Assembly (NCBI RefSeq): GCF_002261185.1
Contig: NZ_NEVQ01000015.1
Location: 1-64,000, forward strand
Length of the DNA stretch: 64,000 nt
Source of the DNA: Bordetella genomosp. 4
GTDB taxonomy: Bacteria > Pseudomonadota > Gammaproteobacteria > Burkholderiales > Burkholderiaceae_B
Direction of reading: 5' to 3'
Within the stretch, counting starts at the first letter, position 1. Every line of letters begins with the position of its first letter. Below are positions 1-8,963 of this stretch, in pieces. A program made the translations under genes and the position numbers. Below the pieces are notes generated by a model, which ran no database searches, was not told where the DNA came from, and saw only the letters and a program-made list of their open reading frames with translations.

Positions 1-31
1 CACGCCACCCCGCCGCATGCCCGGACCGATC

Positions 32-66
32 GCCATTTTCGGGGGTGCAGGGCACCCGAAAATGGC
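32..66. repeat. Compact hairpin-forming inverted repeat
   Basis: A 17-base left arm (32-48) and 15-base right arm (52-66) are complementary apart from a two-G bulge, around a three-base loop. The outer 12 bases of each arm (32-43 and 55-66) match perfectly. There is no clear T-tract on either side, so a Rho-independent terminator is not established. It could be a processed transcript end or a short palindromic repeat. Confidence 0.6.
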
Positions 67-161
67 AGCCCTGCAAGATCTTCCTCTTTGCCAACACGGT
101 CACAGAAAAACGCCAAGCAAGACAACCGTGCCAGCGATGTGATGAGCTTGAATTACTGCGA

Positions 162-325
162 GTCGAGCCGAGGCAATCGGGCCGTGAGGGCGCCTCAAAG
201 CCGAGTGGAGCGGATGCTGAAGGGAGGCCCGTAGGGGCCGGACGAAGCGAGCGAACACGATGTCCGGCGCCCGCGCGCCGGACCGGCTTTGTGAAGCCCG
301 CACGGCCCGATTGCCTCGGCTCGAC
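162..325. repeat. Long imperfect inverted repeat with internal stems (MITE/REP-like candidate)
   Basis: Bases 162-186 and 301-325 are perfect 25-base reverse complements. The complementarity continues inward with four mismatches to 203/284, giving 42-base arms. The interior has a perfect 9-base stem (262-270 with 275-283), and the heptamer GCCGGAC occurs at 237-243 and 277-283, with its complement at 262-268. No flanking target-site duplication is obvious. The layout suits a small non-autonomous palindromic element or a folded RNA; no second copy was noticed in this window. Confidence 0.6.
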
Positions 326-381
326 GTCCATAAGCACACCACCCTCAGCCACACCTAATCCCTAAACTCTAGACCCGACGA

Positions 382-1239
382 TTACCCCTCGTACCTCTCC
401 CCCGCAGCCAACAATTCCGGCGTCCCAATCACCGCATTAAGCCCGTCAAAATCCAGCATCTGTTCGCGCCACGGCCCCGTACTGCCGTTCTGCCTCAGGC
501 TACCGTAATAACCCGCCAACGTATGCGCCACCGCCCGCGCGGTCCCGCCCGGAAAGATCACGATACGAAAACCCACGTCGGCTAATTCGGAGGCAGCTTT
601 GATCGGCGTCTTGCCCCCCTCGACCATATTGGCGAGCAACGGCACACGTCCCGCAAAGCGAGAACATGCTGCCTGCATCTGCTCAGGTGTACGCAGCGCC
701 TCGATAAACAGCGCATCAGCGCCGTCTTCCAGGTAGTGTTCGGCGCGATCCAACGCAGCGTCCAGGCCCTCGACAGCAATGGCGTCAGTGCGTGCGAGGA
801 TCAGCGTATCGGCGGTATGCCTCGCATCGACAGCGGCGCGCAATTTGCCGCGCATTTCGTTGACCGGCACCACCGTTTTACCGTCCAGATGACCGCAACG
901 CTTTGGGAAAGTCTGATCCTCGAGCTGGATCATCGCCGCCCCAGCGCGCTCGAAGCCGCGCACCGTGCGTTGCACATTCAGTGCATTTCCGAACCCCGTA
1001 TCCCCATCCACGATCACAGGCACCGACACACGCTCTGCGATACGGGCCAAAGTATCCTCGACTTCGGTATAGGTCGTCAGACCGACATCCGAACGCCCCA
1101 ATCGGGTATAGGCGATCGAAGCGCCCGAGAGATAGAGCGCATCGAACCCGGCCTGCTCCGCGATCAACGCTGACAAGGCGTCGTAAACGCCAGGCGCCAG
1201 AACGCAGCCCTGGGCCAGTTGTTGCGCAAGCTTTTTCAT
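382..1239 (-). CDS. Isocitrate lyase/PEP mutase superfamily lyase (2,3-dimethylmalate lyase-like)
   Basis: Predicted 285-residue TIM-barrel enzyme that cleaves or forms a C-C bond next to a carboxylate with Mg2+. Visible family features are the substrate-loop Ser in YLSGAS (about 38), the metal-binding DGDTGFGN (about 78-85), QLEDQ (about 105-109) and the isocitrate-lyase signature KRCGH with Cys115, which indicates lyase rather than mutase activity. GGAG lies 8 bases before the ATG. It is the last gene of the minus-strand array, 92 bases after the flavoprotein. Close families are methylisocitrate lyase, oxaloacetate decarboxylase and dimethylmalate lyase. The aconitase-type genes upstream make dimethylmalate-lyase-like chemistry attractive, but this is inference. 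Confidence 0.88.
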   Translation of the reverse strand: MKKLAQQLAQGCVLAPGVYDALSALIAEQAGFDALYLSGASIAYTRLGRSDVGLTTYTEVEDTLARIAERVSVPVIVDGDTGFGNALNVQRTVRGFERAGAAMIQLEDQTFPKRCGHLDGKTVVPVNEMRGKLRAAVDARHTADTLILARTDAIAVEGLDAALDRAEHYLEDGADALFIEALRTPEQMQAACSRFAGRVPLLANMVEGGKTPIKAASELADVGFRIVIFPGGTARAVAHTLAGYYGSLRQNGSTGPWREQMLDFDGLNAVIGTPELLAAGERYEG

Positions 1240-1331
1240 CCTTGTGACTCCGAGAAACTTCAGTAATTAGGCCAGGAACGTAAGGTATGACCCCGCACCT
1301 ATTGAATGGCCGATCTTTTCGTTGAGCAGCG

Positions 1332-2804
1332 CTATAGCGGCCGGCCCAGCAATTCTGCGGCTGTCGCCGCGGCGATATATCCCCCCGCCACGGCACTCAG
1401 CAGGCCGTTGCCGGAGAGATAGCCCGATACCTCATTCCCCGACACGCCGCGAGCAGCACCACCGGCAGCGAGCAAATTGGGAAAAACGTTGCCGTTCGTG
1501 TTCAACACTCGGCACTGCGCATCGATGTCCAACCCGCCTTGCGTATGGAATAACGCACCCGTCACCTTGATCGCGTAGTACGGCGCCTCGAGACGGCGCG
1601 TGAAACGCCGGCCGAACGCGTCAGCCAGATCGTGGGACACGGATGCCAGAGTAGCCGTCAGCGTTGTCTCGTCACAGCCGATGATATCCGCCAATGCCGC
1701 AGCATCAGCAGCACACCGCAATGCACCGCCCGCCTCCGCGTCCCGGAAATCGGGAAACTCGCGCAACAGCGCCAATGTGTGTGCGTCAAACACATTCCAT
1801 GCGACGCCTTCCGGTTGCGCCAATACGTGCACCGCGGCCTCGGAATACCCCTGCGTTTCGTCGTGAAAACGCTTTCCGGCACGATTGATCTGCACACCGC
1901 CATCCATGATGACTGCCCATGAAATCAACGCGCCCTGAGGAATCGCCCACGAGCCATGTCCCTGATAACCGCCCATATCGGCCAATCGCGCACCCAATTG
2001 CAGGCCCCATTGCACCGCACTGCCATCGTTGCCCACGTGTCCGCCGTACTCGGCGTCGGCCATTGCAGGCAGATATTCCCGGCGCATGGCGAGATTGCCG
2101 CCAAAACCATTGCAAGCGAGCAACAGCACATCGCAGCCGATCACCTCTCTGCCACCATCAGGCCGCTCGCACCCCACGGCCGTAATACGGCCATCGGCGT
2201 CGCACCATAATTCCCGGGCGATGGTATCGGTCAACAGATAGGCGCCGGCCTCAGTGGCCGTGTTGGTCAACGCACCAACCAAAGCCGCGCCTGTACGTTC
2301 CGGCAAGCTATGCATACGGCGCGCATGATGGCCGGGGTACAGAAAACCGTCCAGGACCTCAAACGTCAATCCCGCCTCTTGCAACGCGTCGATAGCCTGA
2401 GGAATCGCCTCGGTATAGGCCGTCACCAGATGAGGCGCCGCCTGGCCATGCGCCTTGGCACGAATGTCGGCCGCAAATTCGGCCGGGCTATCTGTCACCC
2501 CGGCAAGCTGTTGGGCACGCGTGCCCGCAGCCGGAATAAAGCCCGAGGACAGCGCGGTGGAGCCGCTGGGCACCGCGTCCCGCTCGATCAGCACGCATTC
2601 AATCCCGGCACGCCCCAATCGCCAGGCAGCCGTCAAACCGCAAGCGCCCGCGCCAATGATCACGACGGGCACCCGCTCACCAGCGGGGGCCGGCCCTCGG
2701 ATAACACGAGGACCATGCTCGTCTATAGGCACCGGATCTTGCGCAACACGGCGCAAATTATCGCTAGCTGACACTGGCTCCTGCGAGACGTGGCCTACAC
2801 TCAT
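1332..2804 (-). CDS. FAD-dependent oxidoreductase (fumarate reductase/ketosteroid dehydrogenase type)
   Basis: Predicted 490-residue flavoprotein of the FAD-binding-2 family, which oxidises or reduces C-C bonds next to carbonyls or carboxylates. It has a dinucleotide-binding GAGACGLTAAWRLGRAG near residue 50, an HTQGGLDID segment typical of the active-site half, and the C-terminal GGAARG...GYLSGNGLL FAD-contact region. The ATG at 2804 overlaps the stop of the isochorismatase-like gene as ATGA, so the two are translationally coupled; a longer open frame reaching 3215 only shadows that upstream gene. The first 45 or so residues are unusual and not obviously a signal peptide. Substrate unknown. 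Confidence 0.85.
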   Translation of the reverse strand: MSVGHVSQEPVSASDNLRRVAQDPVPIDEHGPRVIRGPAPAGERVPVVIIGAGACGLTAAWRLGRAGIECVLIERDAVPSGSTALSSGFIPAAGTRAQQLAGVTDSPAEFAADIRAKAHGQAAPHLVTAYTEAIPQAIDALQEAGLTFEVLDGFLYPGHHARRMHSLPERTGAALVGALTNTATEAGAYLLTDTIARELWCDADGRITAVGCERPDGGREVIGCDVLLLACNGFGGNLAMRREYLPAMADAEYGGHVGNDGSAVQWGLQLGARLADMGGYQGHGSWAIPQGALISWAVIMDGGVQINRAGKRFHDETQGYSEAAVHVLAQPEGVAWNVFDAHTLALLREFPDFRDAEAGGALRCAADAAALADIIGCDETTLTATLASVSHDLADAFGRRFTRRLEAPYYAIKVTGALFHTQGGLDIDAQCRVLNTNGNVFPNLLAAGGAARGVSGNEVSGYLSGNGLLSAVAGGYIAAATAAELLGRPL

Positions 2805-3397
2805 TTCGACAGACTCGCGATAAATTCCGCACACGTCGCAATGTCGGCCACCGTACGCAAATCCGCCAACGCCGCATCGTGCATCTCGGGTCTGGGCGCA
2901 GCACATCCATCGGCCAATACCGTCACGTGATAATCCCGCATGTGCGCATCGCGTGCCGTGCTGGCCACGCCGCCATTGGTGACAATGCCGCAGATGGCGA
3001 CATGGTCGATACCGGTGCGGCGCAGCACCCAATCCAGTTGGGTATTGAAAAACGCGGAATACGCGACTTTCCAGACCGACACATCGATGAGTCCATCCAA
3101 CTCGGCGACACAGCCATGACCGGGGCTGCCCGCGACAAAATCGCCGCGCTTTAAAAATGGACGCAGGCGGCGCAAGTGTGGCGAGATCATCGGCTCGCCC
3201 TGGGCATCCGGCCACAGCGTGAACTGGCTGGCTGCCACATACCCTCCGGCCGCTTTGACCGCCTGTGCGACAGGCGCCACGCGTGCAGGCAATGCACGAG
3301 CCTCGGGACTGACCGCGCCGCCGCGATCATAGGCGCCACCGGGCGTCAGAAAGTCGTTTTGCAGATCGACGACGATGAGTGCTGTTGAACGTGACAC
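2801..3397 (-). CDS. Isochorismatase-like family protein lacking the nucleophilic Cys
   Basis: Predicted 198-residue cysteine-hydrolase-fold protein. Asp11 (VVDLQNDF) and the Lys of VWKVAYSAF fit the family triad. In CGIVTNGGVASTARDA, however, the position that holds the catalytic Cys in amidohydrolases is Gly. True isochorismatases such as PhzD and EntB also lack this Cys, so a simple amidase role is doubtful. The start is GTG at 3397 with AAGGAG 6 bases upstream; longer frames extend into hydantoinase A. It lies 11 bases after hyuA and overlaps the flavoprotein gene by four bases. Confidence 0.85.
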   Translation of the reverse strand: MSRSTALIVVDLQNDFLTPGGAYDRGGAVSPEARALPARVAPVAQAVKAAGGYVAASQFTLWPDAQGEPMISPHLRRLRPFLKRGDFVAGSPGHGCVAELDGLIDVSVWKVAYSAFFNTQLDWVLRRTGIDHVAICGIVTNGGVASTARDAHMRDYHVTVLADGCAAPRPEMHDAALADLRTVADIATCAEFIASLSK

Positions 3398-3408
3398 GAG
3401 CGTGCTCC

Positions 3409-5457
3409 TTATTCCTGGCGCGAGATCAAGAGATTGCCCAAGGCGTCCACTTGTCCACGGAATCCCGGTTCCAGCCAGATGGTGGTGTCGGGTTGCTCCA
3501 GGATCGCAGGCCCATCCACGTGTGCGTCTATCGGCAGGGCGAGCCGCTCGTAACGCACCGCGTCCCACCATTGCCCGCCGTGGTAGACACGCTGCGTGCC
3601 CAGCGATGCGGGCATATCAGTCGCGGTCGGGGCCAACAAAGCCAAATCGAATTTGGGCCGCTGACCGATCCGTGCATAACGCAAGTTCAAGACACGGATC
3701 GCGATGCCAGCCAAGCTGCGGCCATATGCGCGGCGATATGCAGCCTCAAAAGCCGCGCCAATCGCAGCGCGATCCAGCGCCTCGCGCGAGACCTCAACGG
3801 TCACGGTGTGGCTCTGGCCTGCATACAGCATATCCAGTTCGATACTCTCGCGCACACCCTCGAATGCCATCCCTGCGGAATCCAGGCGCGCCTGGCATGC
3901 CTGGGCCAAGGCATCGATGCGTGCAACCAGCTCGTCGACGTTCAAGCCGTCCAGCGTCACGTTCAATGTCTGCACGCCGTCATGACGCATATCCGCCATC
4001 ACGCAACCCAATGCCGATGTCACGCCGGGAAAGCGAGGAATCAGTCCGCGCGTGCAGCCCACCTCGCGCATCATCGCGCAAACATGCAACGCGCCGCCGC
4101 CGCCGAAAGGCATGTAGGCGAACTTGCGCGGATCGTGGCCGCGTTCGATCGAAACCACACGAATCGCGCCAGCCATCTTGGCGTTTGCCACCGTCAGGAT
4201 GGCCTCGGCGGCCGCGTACGCGTCCAAGCCCAGCGGCTGCCCCACGTGCGTGTCGATCGCCGTGTGTGCCAATTCCGTATTCATTTGCGCCAACAGCCCG
4301 CCGCCCAGTGGGCGATCTGCAGCTATGCGGCCCAACAGAACATTGGCGTCCGTGACTGTAGGGCGCGTATTCCCGCGTCCGTAACAGGCCGGTCCGGGAA
4401 TGCTGCCGGCTGATTCCGGTCCGACTTGCAGCAAACCTCCTGCATCAACGCTGGCGATCGAGCCGCCGCCCGCGCCAATGGTCTCGATTTGAATCATCGG
4501 CGCACGAACCACCATGCCGAACTCAATCGACGTCTGCGCGGCCAGCGATGCTTCTCCGCCCGCGACCAACGAAACGTCAAACGACGTACCGCCCATGTCG
4601 CCGGTCACCACGTCCGGCAAACCGGCCGCACGCGCTATGGCTGCGCACGCAATCACGCCTGCCGCCGGTCCGGATAGCGCCGTACGCACCGGCACATCGC
4701 ACGCGGTTTGACGCGACATGACGCCGCCGTTGCTTTGCACCACCAATAGTTCACCTTCGAACCCGTGGCTTTTCAAATCGGTTTCCAGGCGCGAAAGATA
4801 GCTGCCTACGACGGGCTGCAACGATGCGTTCAAGGTCGCGGTCGAGCAACGTTCAAATTCGCGGATCTCGGGCAATACTTCGGTCGCAGCCGTGACATTG
4901 CTGTTTGGCCATATCTGGCGCACACGTGCGACGGCGGCTGCTTCGTTGGCGGGATTGGCGTAGGCGTTCACAAAGAACACACACACGGCCTCGCACCCCA
5001 AGGCCAGCAGTTCACGTGCCGCCGTCGCCACCTGGTCCAGATCGACCGGCGTGTGAATCGTCCCGTCAGCCAAAACCCGTTCGCTGACCTCGAAGCGCAA
5101 ATCGCGTGATACCACCGGCTCGTAGTTGCCACGCAAACCCCAGGTTTGCGGACGGTCACGGCGGCGCATCTCCAGTACGTCGCGGAATCCCTCGGTCGTG
5201 ATGATGCCCGTACGAGCGACTTTACGCTCCAGCAAGGCATTGGTGCCCACCGTCGTACCATGCACAATGGTCGCAATGGCATCAGCGCCGTCGGCCACAC
5301 GCTCGATGCCGTTCATGAAGCCCCGGGCTTCTTCGCCACGGGTCGAAGGAACTTTCACCACACGGGCGCTGCCGGCTTTTTCATCCAACACAAAAAGATC
5401 GGTAAACGTCCCACCGACATCCACCCCGACCACCAACGATTGCTGCGCGGCGCTCAT
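3409..5457 (-). CDS. hyuA: Hydantoinase/oxoprolinase family protein, subunit A
   Basis: Predicted 682-residue HyuA-type ATP-dependent subunit of N-methylhydantoinase, oxoprolinase or acetone-carboxylase-like enzymes. The actin-fold phosphate loop GVDVGGTFTDLFV is at the N-terminus (Hydant_A_N). A second ATPase segment, VTGDMGGTSFDVSLV, sits near the middle (Hydantoinase_A), and a typical C-terminal domain follows. Length is normal for the family. Its ATG overlaps the hyuB stop as ATGA, so the two subunits should be made together. Known members open cyclic amides or carboxylate ketones with ATP. The neighbouring enzymes favour ring opening of a lactam or imide, which remains inference. Confidence 0.9.
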   Translation of the reverse strand: MSAAQQSLVVGVDVGGTFTDLFVLDEKAGSARVVKVPSTRGEEARGFMNGIERVADGADAIATIVHGTTVGTNALLERKVARTGIITTEGFRDVLEMRRRDRPQTWGLRGNYEPVVSRDLRFEVSERVLADGTIHTPVDLDQVATAARELLALGCEAVCVFFVNAYANPANEAAAVARVRQIWPNSNVTAATEVLPEIREFERCSTATLNASLQPVVGSYLSRLETDLKSHGFEGELLVVQSNGGVMSRQTACDVPVRTALSGPAAGVIACAAIARAAGLPDVVTGDMGGTSFDVSLVAGGEASLAAQTSIEFGMVVRAPMIQIETIGAGGGSIASVDAGGLLQVGPESAGSIPGPACYGRGNTRPTVTDANVLLGRIAADRPLGGGLLAQMNTELAHTAIDTHVGQPLGLDAYAAAEAILTVANAKMAGAIRVVSIERGHDPRKFAYMPFGGGGALHVCAMMREVGCTRGLIPRFPGVTSALGCVMADMRHDGVQTLNVTLDGLNVDELVARIDALAQACQARLDSAGMAFEGVRESIELDMLYAGQSHTVTVEVSREALDRAAIGAAFEAAYRRAYGRSLAGIAIRVLNLRYARIGQRPKFDLALLAPTATDMPASLGTQRVYHGGQWWDAVRYERLALPIDAHVDGPAILEQPDTTIWLEPGFRGQVDALGNLLISRQE

Positions 5458-7124
5458 GCTGCCTGCTCCTGTTCTGCTTGACTGACATATCCCATTTTCT
5501 GGTCGCGCTCGCGAGCCTGTGCCGAACGGGCCTGAGGCGATCCGTAGCCGCCGCCTCCCGGCGTTTCCAGGCGCACACGTTCACCGCGTTTCAAGCGTAT
5601 GCCCAACATTTTTGAGGTCATGGGTGGGGTATGCCATTGCCCCTCGTTTTCGTACTTGAAGACGTTGGGAACGGCCGATGTCCCCCCTGCGATACCCTTC
5701 GGCGCGCTGCGCCCGCGTTCACCAAAGATAAACGCCTCGGCGCTGTCTTCCAGCAGCTCGATTTCGTAGATGGCGCCCAGGCCGCCGCGGTGCTGGCCGT
5801 CGCCGGCAGAGTCCGGACGCAAGGCCCATTGCGTAAAACGCACCGGATAGGCGGCCTCCAGGATTTCCAGCGGCGGTATGGTAGCTGTGGAAATCGGCGC
5901 ATTGCCATGCGACAAGCCATCGCCATCGCTGTGGCCGCCATGTCCGCCGCCAAAGAAACTGAACATCACCCAGCGCTGTCCCTTGCGCGCCTCGTCGCTG
6001 CGGTAACCGGCGATCGACAGCGCATTGATAGTGCCGTAAGCCTGAGCGGGCGCGCGTTCTGGTGCAGCCTGAGCCACCGCGCAGAAAATAACGTCGATCA
6101 TGCGCAAGATGGTTTCGGTATAACCGCCTACGGGCCGTGGACGTGCGGCCGAGATCAGCAAGCCATCGGGCAGCACCACGTCTACAGCGTCCAACACGCC
6201 TGCATTCGCCGGCACATCGGGGAACACATGCTTCAACGCCACATAGCAGGCCGCGATGGCCGTCGCGCGTGAAATGTTCACAGGCCCCGCGCAAGACGGC
6301 GAGGTCTCGGAAAAATCCAGGGTCAGTTTGTCCCCGGCTACCCGCAGCTTCAGCGCAATGGTAAGCGTCTCGTCGCGGACTCCATCGTTGTCCAGCGTAT
6401 CCGCAAAGGCATACTCGCCGTCCGGCAGGCGTTCTATGTGATCACGCATCAGACGCAGCGCCCGCAGGCGCAGGGTCTCCAATGCATCCTTGACCGTGCT
6501 GTCGCCGTACTCGCCCAGCAAGCCGTCCAGCCTCCCTGCTCCGAGTTCCAATGCAGCCAGCTGGCCGTTCAGATCGCCCCAGAGACTATCGGGCAGGCGT
6601 GTATTCGCTTTCAGGATGGCCAGCACGTCTGCGTCGAGCGTACCCCCACGCACGATACGTACGGGCGGAATCTGCACGGCCTCTTGCCAACACTCTGTCG
6701 CCGACGGGTTGTAGTTGCCAGGCACGGCGCCGCCGATGTCATGCCAGTGCGCGGCCGACGCCAGAAAACAAAACAGCTTGCCGTCACGGAAGACCGGGCG
6801 CACCAGCTTGAAATCGTTGGCATGAGTGCCGCCGTCATAGGGATCGTTGAACAGCCACACATCGCCATCGACCATCCCGCCGCGTTCGGCGGCGGCACGC
6901 GCAGCCGCCTGCACAGCAAAGGACATCGCGCCGACAAATACCGGTAAACCGGATTTTCCCTGCACCAGGGTCGCGCCCGACTCGGCGTCGTACAGGCCAT
7001 GGCATGCATCATGAGCCTCTGCGATGATGGGATTGAAGGCGCTGCGATACAGCGTCGCATCCATCTCATCGGCGATTTGTTCCAGCCGTCCCTTCAGGAC
7101 GGCCAAGGTCACGGGGTCAAGCAT
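5454..7124 (-). CDS. hyuB: Hydantoinase B/oxoprolinase family protein
   Basis: Predicted 556-residue HyuB partner of the downstream HyuA. Visible family features are the N-terminal LDPVTLAVLKGRLEQIADEM, the NDPYDGGTHANDF segment and the Gly-rich C-terminal TPGGGGYG. I chose the ATG at 7124 because most family members begin at this MLDPVT; an in-frame TTG at 7151 overlaps the end of the small hydratase subunit and would add nine residues. The upstream Shine-Dalgarno is weak, so translation may be coupled to the preceding gene. Together HyuA and HyuB should form a cytoplasmic ATP-dependent amidohydrolase or carboxylase. Confidence 0.9.
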   Translation of the reverse strand: MLDPVTLAVLKGRLEQIADEMDATLYRSAFNPIIAEAHDACHGLYDAESGATLVQGKSGLPVFVGAMSFAVQAAARAAAERGGMVDGDVWLFNDPYDGGTHANDFKLVRPVFRDGKLFCFLASAAHWHDIGGAVPGNYNPSATECWQEAVQIPPVRIVRGGTLDADVLAILKANTRLPDSLWGDLNGQLAALELGAGRLDGLLGEYGDSTVKDALETLRLRALRLMRDHIERLPDGEYAFADTLDNDGVRDETLTIALKLRVAGDKLTLDFSETSPSCAGPVNISRATAIAACYVALKHVFPDVPANAGVLDAVDVVLPDGLLISAARPRPVGGYTETILRMIDVIFCAVAQAAPERAPAQAYGTINALSIAGYRSDEARKGQRWVMFSFFGGGHGGHSDGDGLSHGNAPISTATIPPLEILEAAYPVRFTQWALRPDSAGDGQHRGGLGAIYEIELLEDSAEAFIFGERGRSAPKGIAGGTSAVPNVFKYENEGQWHTPPMTSKMLGIRLKRGERVRLETPGGGGYGSPQARSAQARERDQKMGYVSQAEQEQAA

Positions 7125-7147
7125 GATTCGATTCCAGTTTGTCGTGA

Positions 7148-7630
7148 TCAAGACGGCCGGCTGCGCGTCTTCAGTAGGTTCAAAAGACCGCCCGCGCGCA
7201 CCATATCCAGCAGAAAATCCGGCACGGGTTCACAGGTCAGCGTCTGGCCTTGTTCGTTGCGGACGAGGCCATGATCCAGGTCTAACGTCACCTGCTCGCC
7301 CTCGGCCAATTGCTCGGCCTGCGCGCACGTCAACAGCAATAGCCCCACATTGAAGGCATTGCGGAAAAACAAGCCGCTGAATGACGGTGCTATCACCGCC
7401 GCTACGCCCAAATGCACCAGCGCCGCGGCCGCCTGCTCGCGCGAGGATCCAATGCCAAAATTAGGCCCGGCGACCAAGACATCTCCGCGTTGTACCGCCG
7501 ATGCAAAATCGGGCCGCACCCGTTGCAGGCAGTGACGTGCGATCTCGTCGATGCCGAATTTCATATAGGCGCCAGGCGCCAGGGCGTCGGTGTCGATATC
7601 CTCACCGACACGCCATACGCGTGCGCTCAT
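7148..7630 (-). CDS. Aconitase-family small (swivel) subunit, LeuD-like
   Basis: Predicted 160-residue swivel domain of a two-subunit hydro-lyase. The hallmark GPNFGIGSSREQAAAALVHLG is present, followed by APSFSGLFFRNAFNVG, which in LeuD and homoaconitase contacts substrate. AGGAG precedes the ATG by 6 bases. It follows the large subunit by 67 bases. Isopropylmalate isomerase, homoaconitase, citraconate hydratase and dimethylmaleate hydratase (DmdB) share this architecture. The catabolic setting, with no leuA or leuB nearby, argues against leucine biosynthesis. Confidence 0.88.
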   Translation of the reverse strand: MSARVWRVGEDIDTDALAPGAYMKFGIDEIARHCLQRVRPDFASAVQRGDVLVAGPNFGIGSSREQAAAALVHLGVAAVIAPSFSGLFFRNAFNVGLLLLTCAQAEQLAEGEQVTLDLDHGLVRNEQGQTLTCEPVPDFLLDMVRAGGLLNLLKTRSRPS

Positions 7631-7697
7631 TGGATTCTCCTGCTATGCGTCACTGTGGGCAGGCACAGGGGTTCATGCACGTCAAGGTATCGCATCA

Positions 7698-8963
7698 TCA
7701 CTGCATCACCTCACGCGGGTCGATAATGCGGCCCGCCACGGCGGCAGCTGCCACACTGTACGGCGAGCCTAAATACACCTGTGCGGACTCCGAGCCCATG
7801 CGGCCTTTGAAATTGCGGGCCGTGCTGGAAATCACCGTGGCGCCATCCGGGATCGAGCCGCCGTAGCCGGCACACGCGCCACATGTGGTCGGCAATACTT
7901 GGGCCCCGGCGTCGGTCAACACTTGCATGACGCCCTCCTGTGTCGCGGCAGCTTGGTCTTTCATGCTGGCTGGCGCGACAATCAGGCGCATGCCATCGGC
8001 CAGACGCTTGCCGCGCAACACTCTCGCAGCGGCTCGCAGGTCCTCCAGTTTGGCGCCGGTACATGCGCCGATATACGCCGCCTGCACCGCAATATCGCGA
8101 TAGCTGCCCGCATCGCGCGCATTGGCAGGGCTATGCGGGGCCGCCACCTGCGGGGCCAATGCACTGGCATCAAAGTCATACCATTCGGCATCGCAGCCCT
8201 CATCGCTGTGCCAACGCTGCACGTCGAGCGGCTCGGTCACACCGACCTCGCGCAACCAGGCTGCAGTCGTCTCGTCCGGTGCCACCAGCCCGACTTGCGA
8301 TCCGAGCTCCGCACTCATATTGGAGAGGGTCATGCGCTCCGGCATGGACAGAGCCCGGACTGCCTCGCCGCAGAACTCCACCGCCTGATACTGTCCACCG
8401 TTCATGCCATAGCGGCCAATCAGATGCAGCATCATGTCCTTGGCCGTCACGCCGTCGGCCAGGCGGCCGTTCCAACGCATCATCAGCGTCCGTGGCACCT
8501 TGACCCAGATCTGCCCCGTGACAACCACGCCCAGCATTTCGGTACTGCCCACGCCGAACATATACGCGCCAAACGCCCCACCGGTCGGCGAATGCGAATC
8601 CCCGCCGACACAGAACATGCCGGGGCGCAAATGACCGCCCTGCGGCACCACGACATGGCAGATGCCCTGGCTGTCATAGACGTGCGGCAAGCGCTCACTG
8701 CGCGCCCAATCCCGCGCAATACGCACGATGCGGCGCGATTCGTCGTCCGATTCCGGCACATAGTGATCGATCACCAGCACCACTTTGTCGCGGTCCCAGA
8801 TTGTCGCGCCCAACTCGCGCAACATGGGCTCCAGCCGGCGCGGGCCGCTGGAATCGTGAAACATCGCCAGATCCACGGAGCACGTCACGATCTCGCCTTC
8901 GGCGACCGTATCGCGACCGCTCGCGGCAGCGATCAGTTTTTGTGCCAGGGTCTGTTTCATCAT
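7698..8963 (-). CDS. Aconitase-family large subunit, LeuC-like (dimethylmaleate/isopropylmalate hydratase type)
   Basis: Predicted 421-residue catalytic subunit that adds or removes water on a dicarboxylate with a [4Fe-4S] cluster. Cluster ligands are visible as Cys301 (IGACTG) and Cys361/Cys364 (TTCGACAG), and GGDSHSPTGGAFG (about 120-132) is the family signature. Its start overlaps the importer ATPase stop (TAATG arrangement) with GGGGA just upstream; ATG at 8960 is an equally possible start. It pairs with the small subunit downstream. The nearby lyase suggests that the hydrated product, a substituted malate, is cleaved next. Confidence 0.9.
   Translation of the reverse strand: MMKQTLAQKLIAAASGRDTVAEGEIVTCSVDLAMFHDSSGPRRLEPMLRELGATIWDRDKVVLVIDHYVPESDDESRRIVRIARDWARSERLPHVYDSQGICHVVVPQGGHLRPGMFCVGGDSHSPTGGAFGAYMFGVGSTEMLGVVVTGQIWVKVPRTLMMRWNGRLADGVTAKDMMLHLIGRYGMNGGQYQAVEFCGEAVRALSMPERMTLSNMSAELGSQVGLVAPDETTAAWLREVGVTEPLDVQRWHSDEGCDAEWYDFDASALAPQVAAPHSPANARDAGSYRDIAVQAAYIGACTGAKLEDLRAAARVLRGKRLADGMRLIVAPASMKDQAAATQEGVMQVLTDAGAQVLPTTCGACAGYGGSIPDGATVISSTARNFKGRMGSESAQVYLGSPYSVAAAAVAGRIIDPREVMQ

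Larger units (their letters stand above)
1..381. other. Non-coding, repeat-rich end of window
   Basis: No gene is supported here. The open frames on both strands are the kind that GC-rich DNA yields by chance, and they span the inverted repeats. The stretch lies downstream of the minus-strand lyase gene and contains a compact hairpin (32-66) and a long multi-stem inverted repeat (162-325). I see no transposase fragment and no tRNA. Confidence 0.6.

Noticed and set aside
45-365. Open frames on both strands over the palindromic region
   Set aside because: They span the inverted repeats, lack ribosome sites and show no recognisable protein pattern.
2805-3215. N-terminal extension of the flavoprotein gene
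   Set aside because: Overlaps the isochorismatase-like gene; the coupled ATG at 2804 fits the family start.
3375-4413. Long plus-strand frames opposite hydantoinase A
   Set aside because: Arg/Ala/Pro-rich composition of antisense GC-rich DNA; the minus-strand HyuA gene explains the region.
7148-8963. Leucine biosynthesis isopropylmalate isomerase (leuCD)
   Set aside because: No leuA or leuB nearby; embedded between an importer and hydantoinase genes in a regulator-headed catabolic array.
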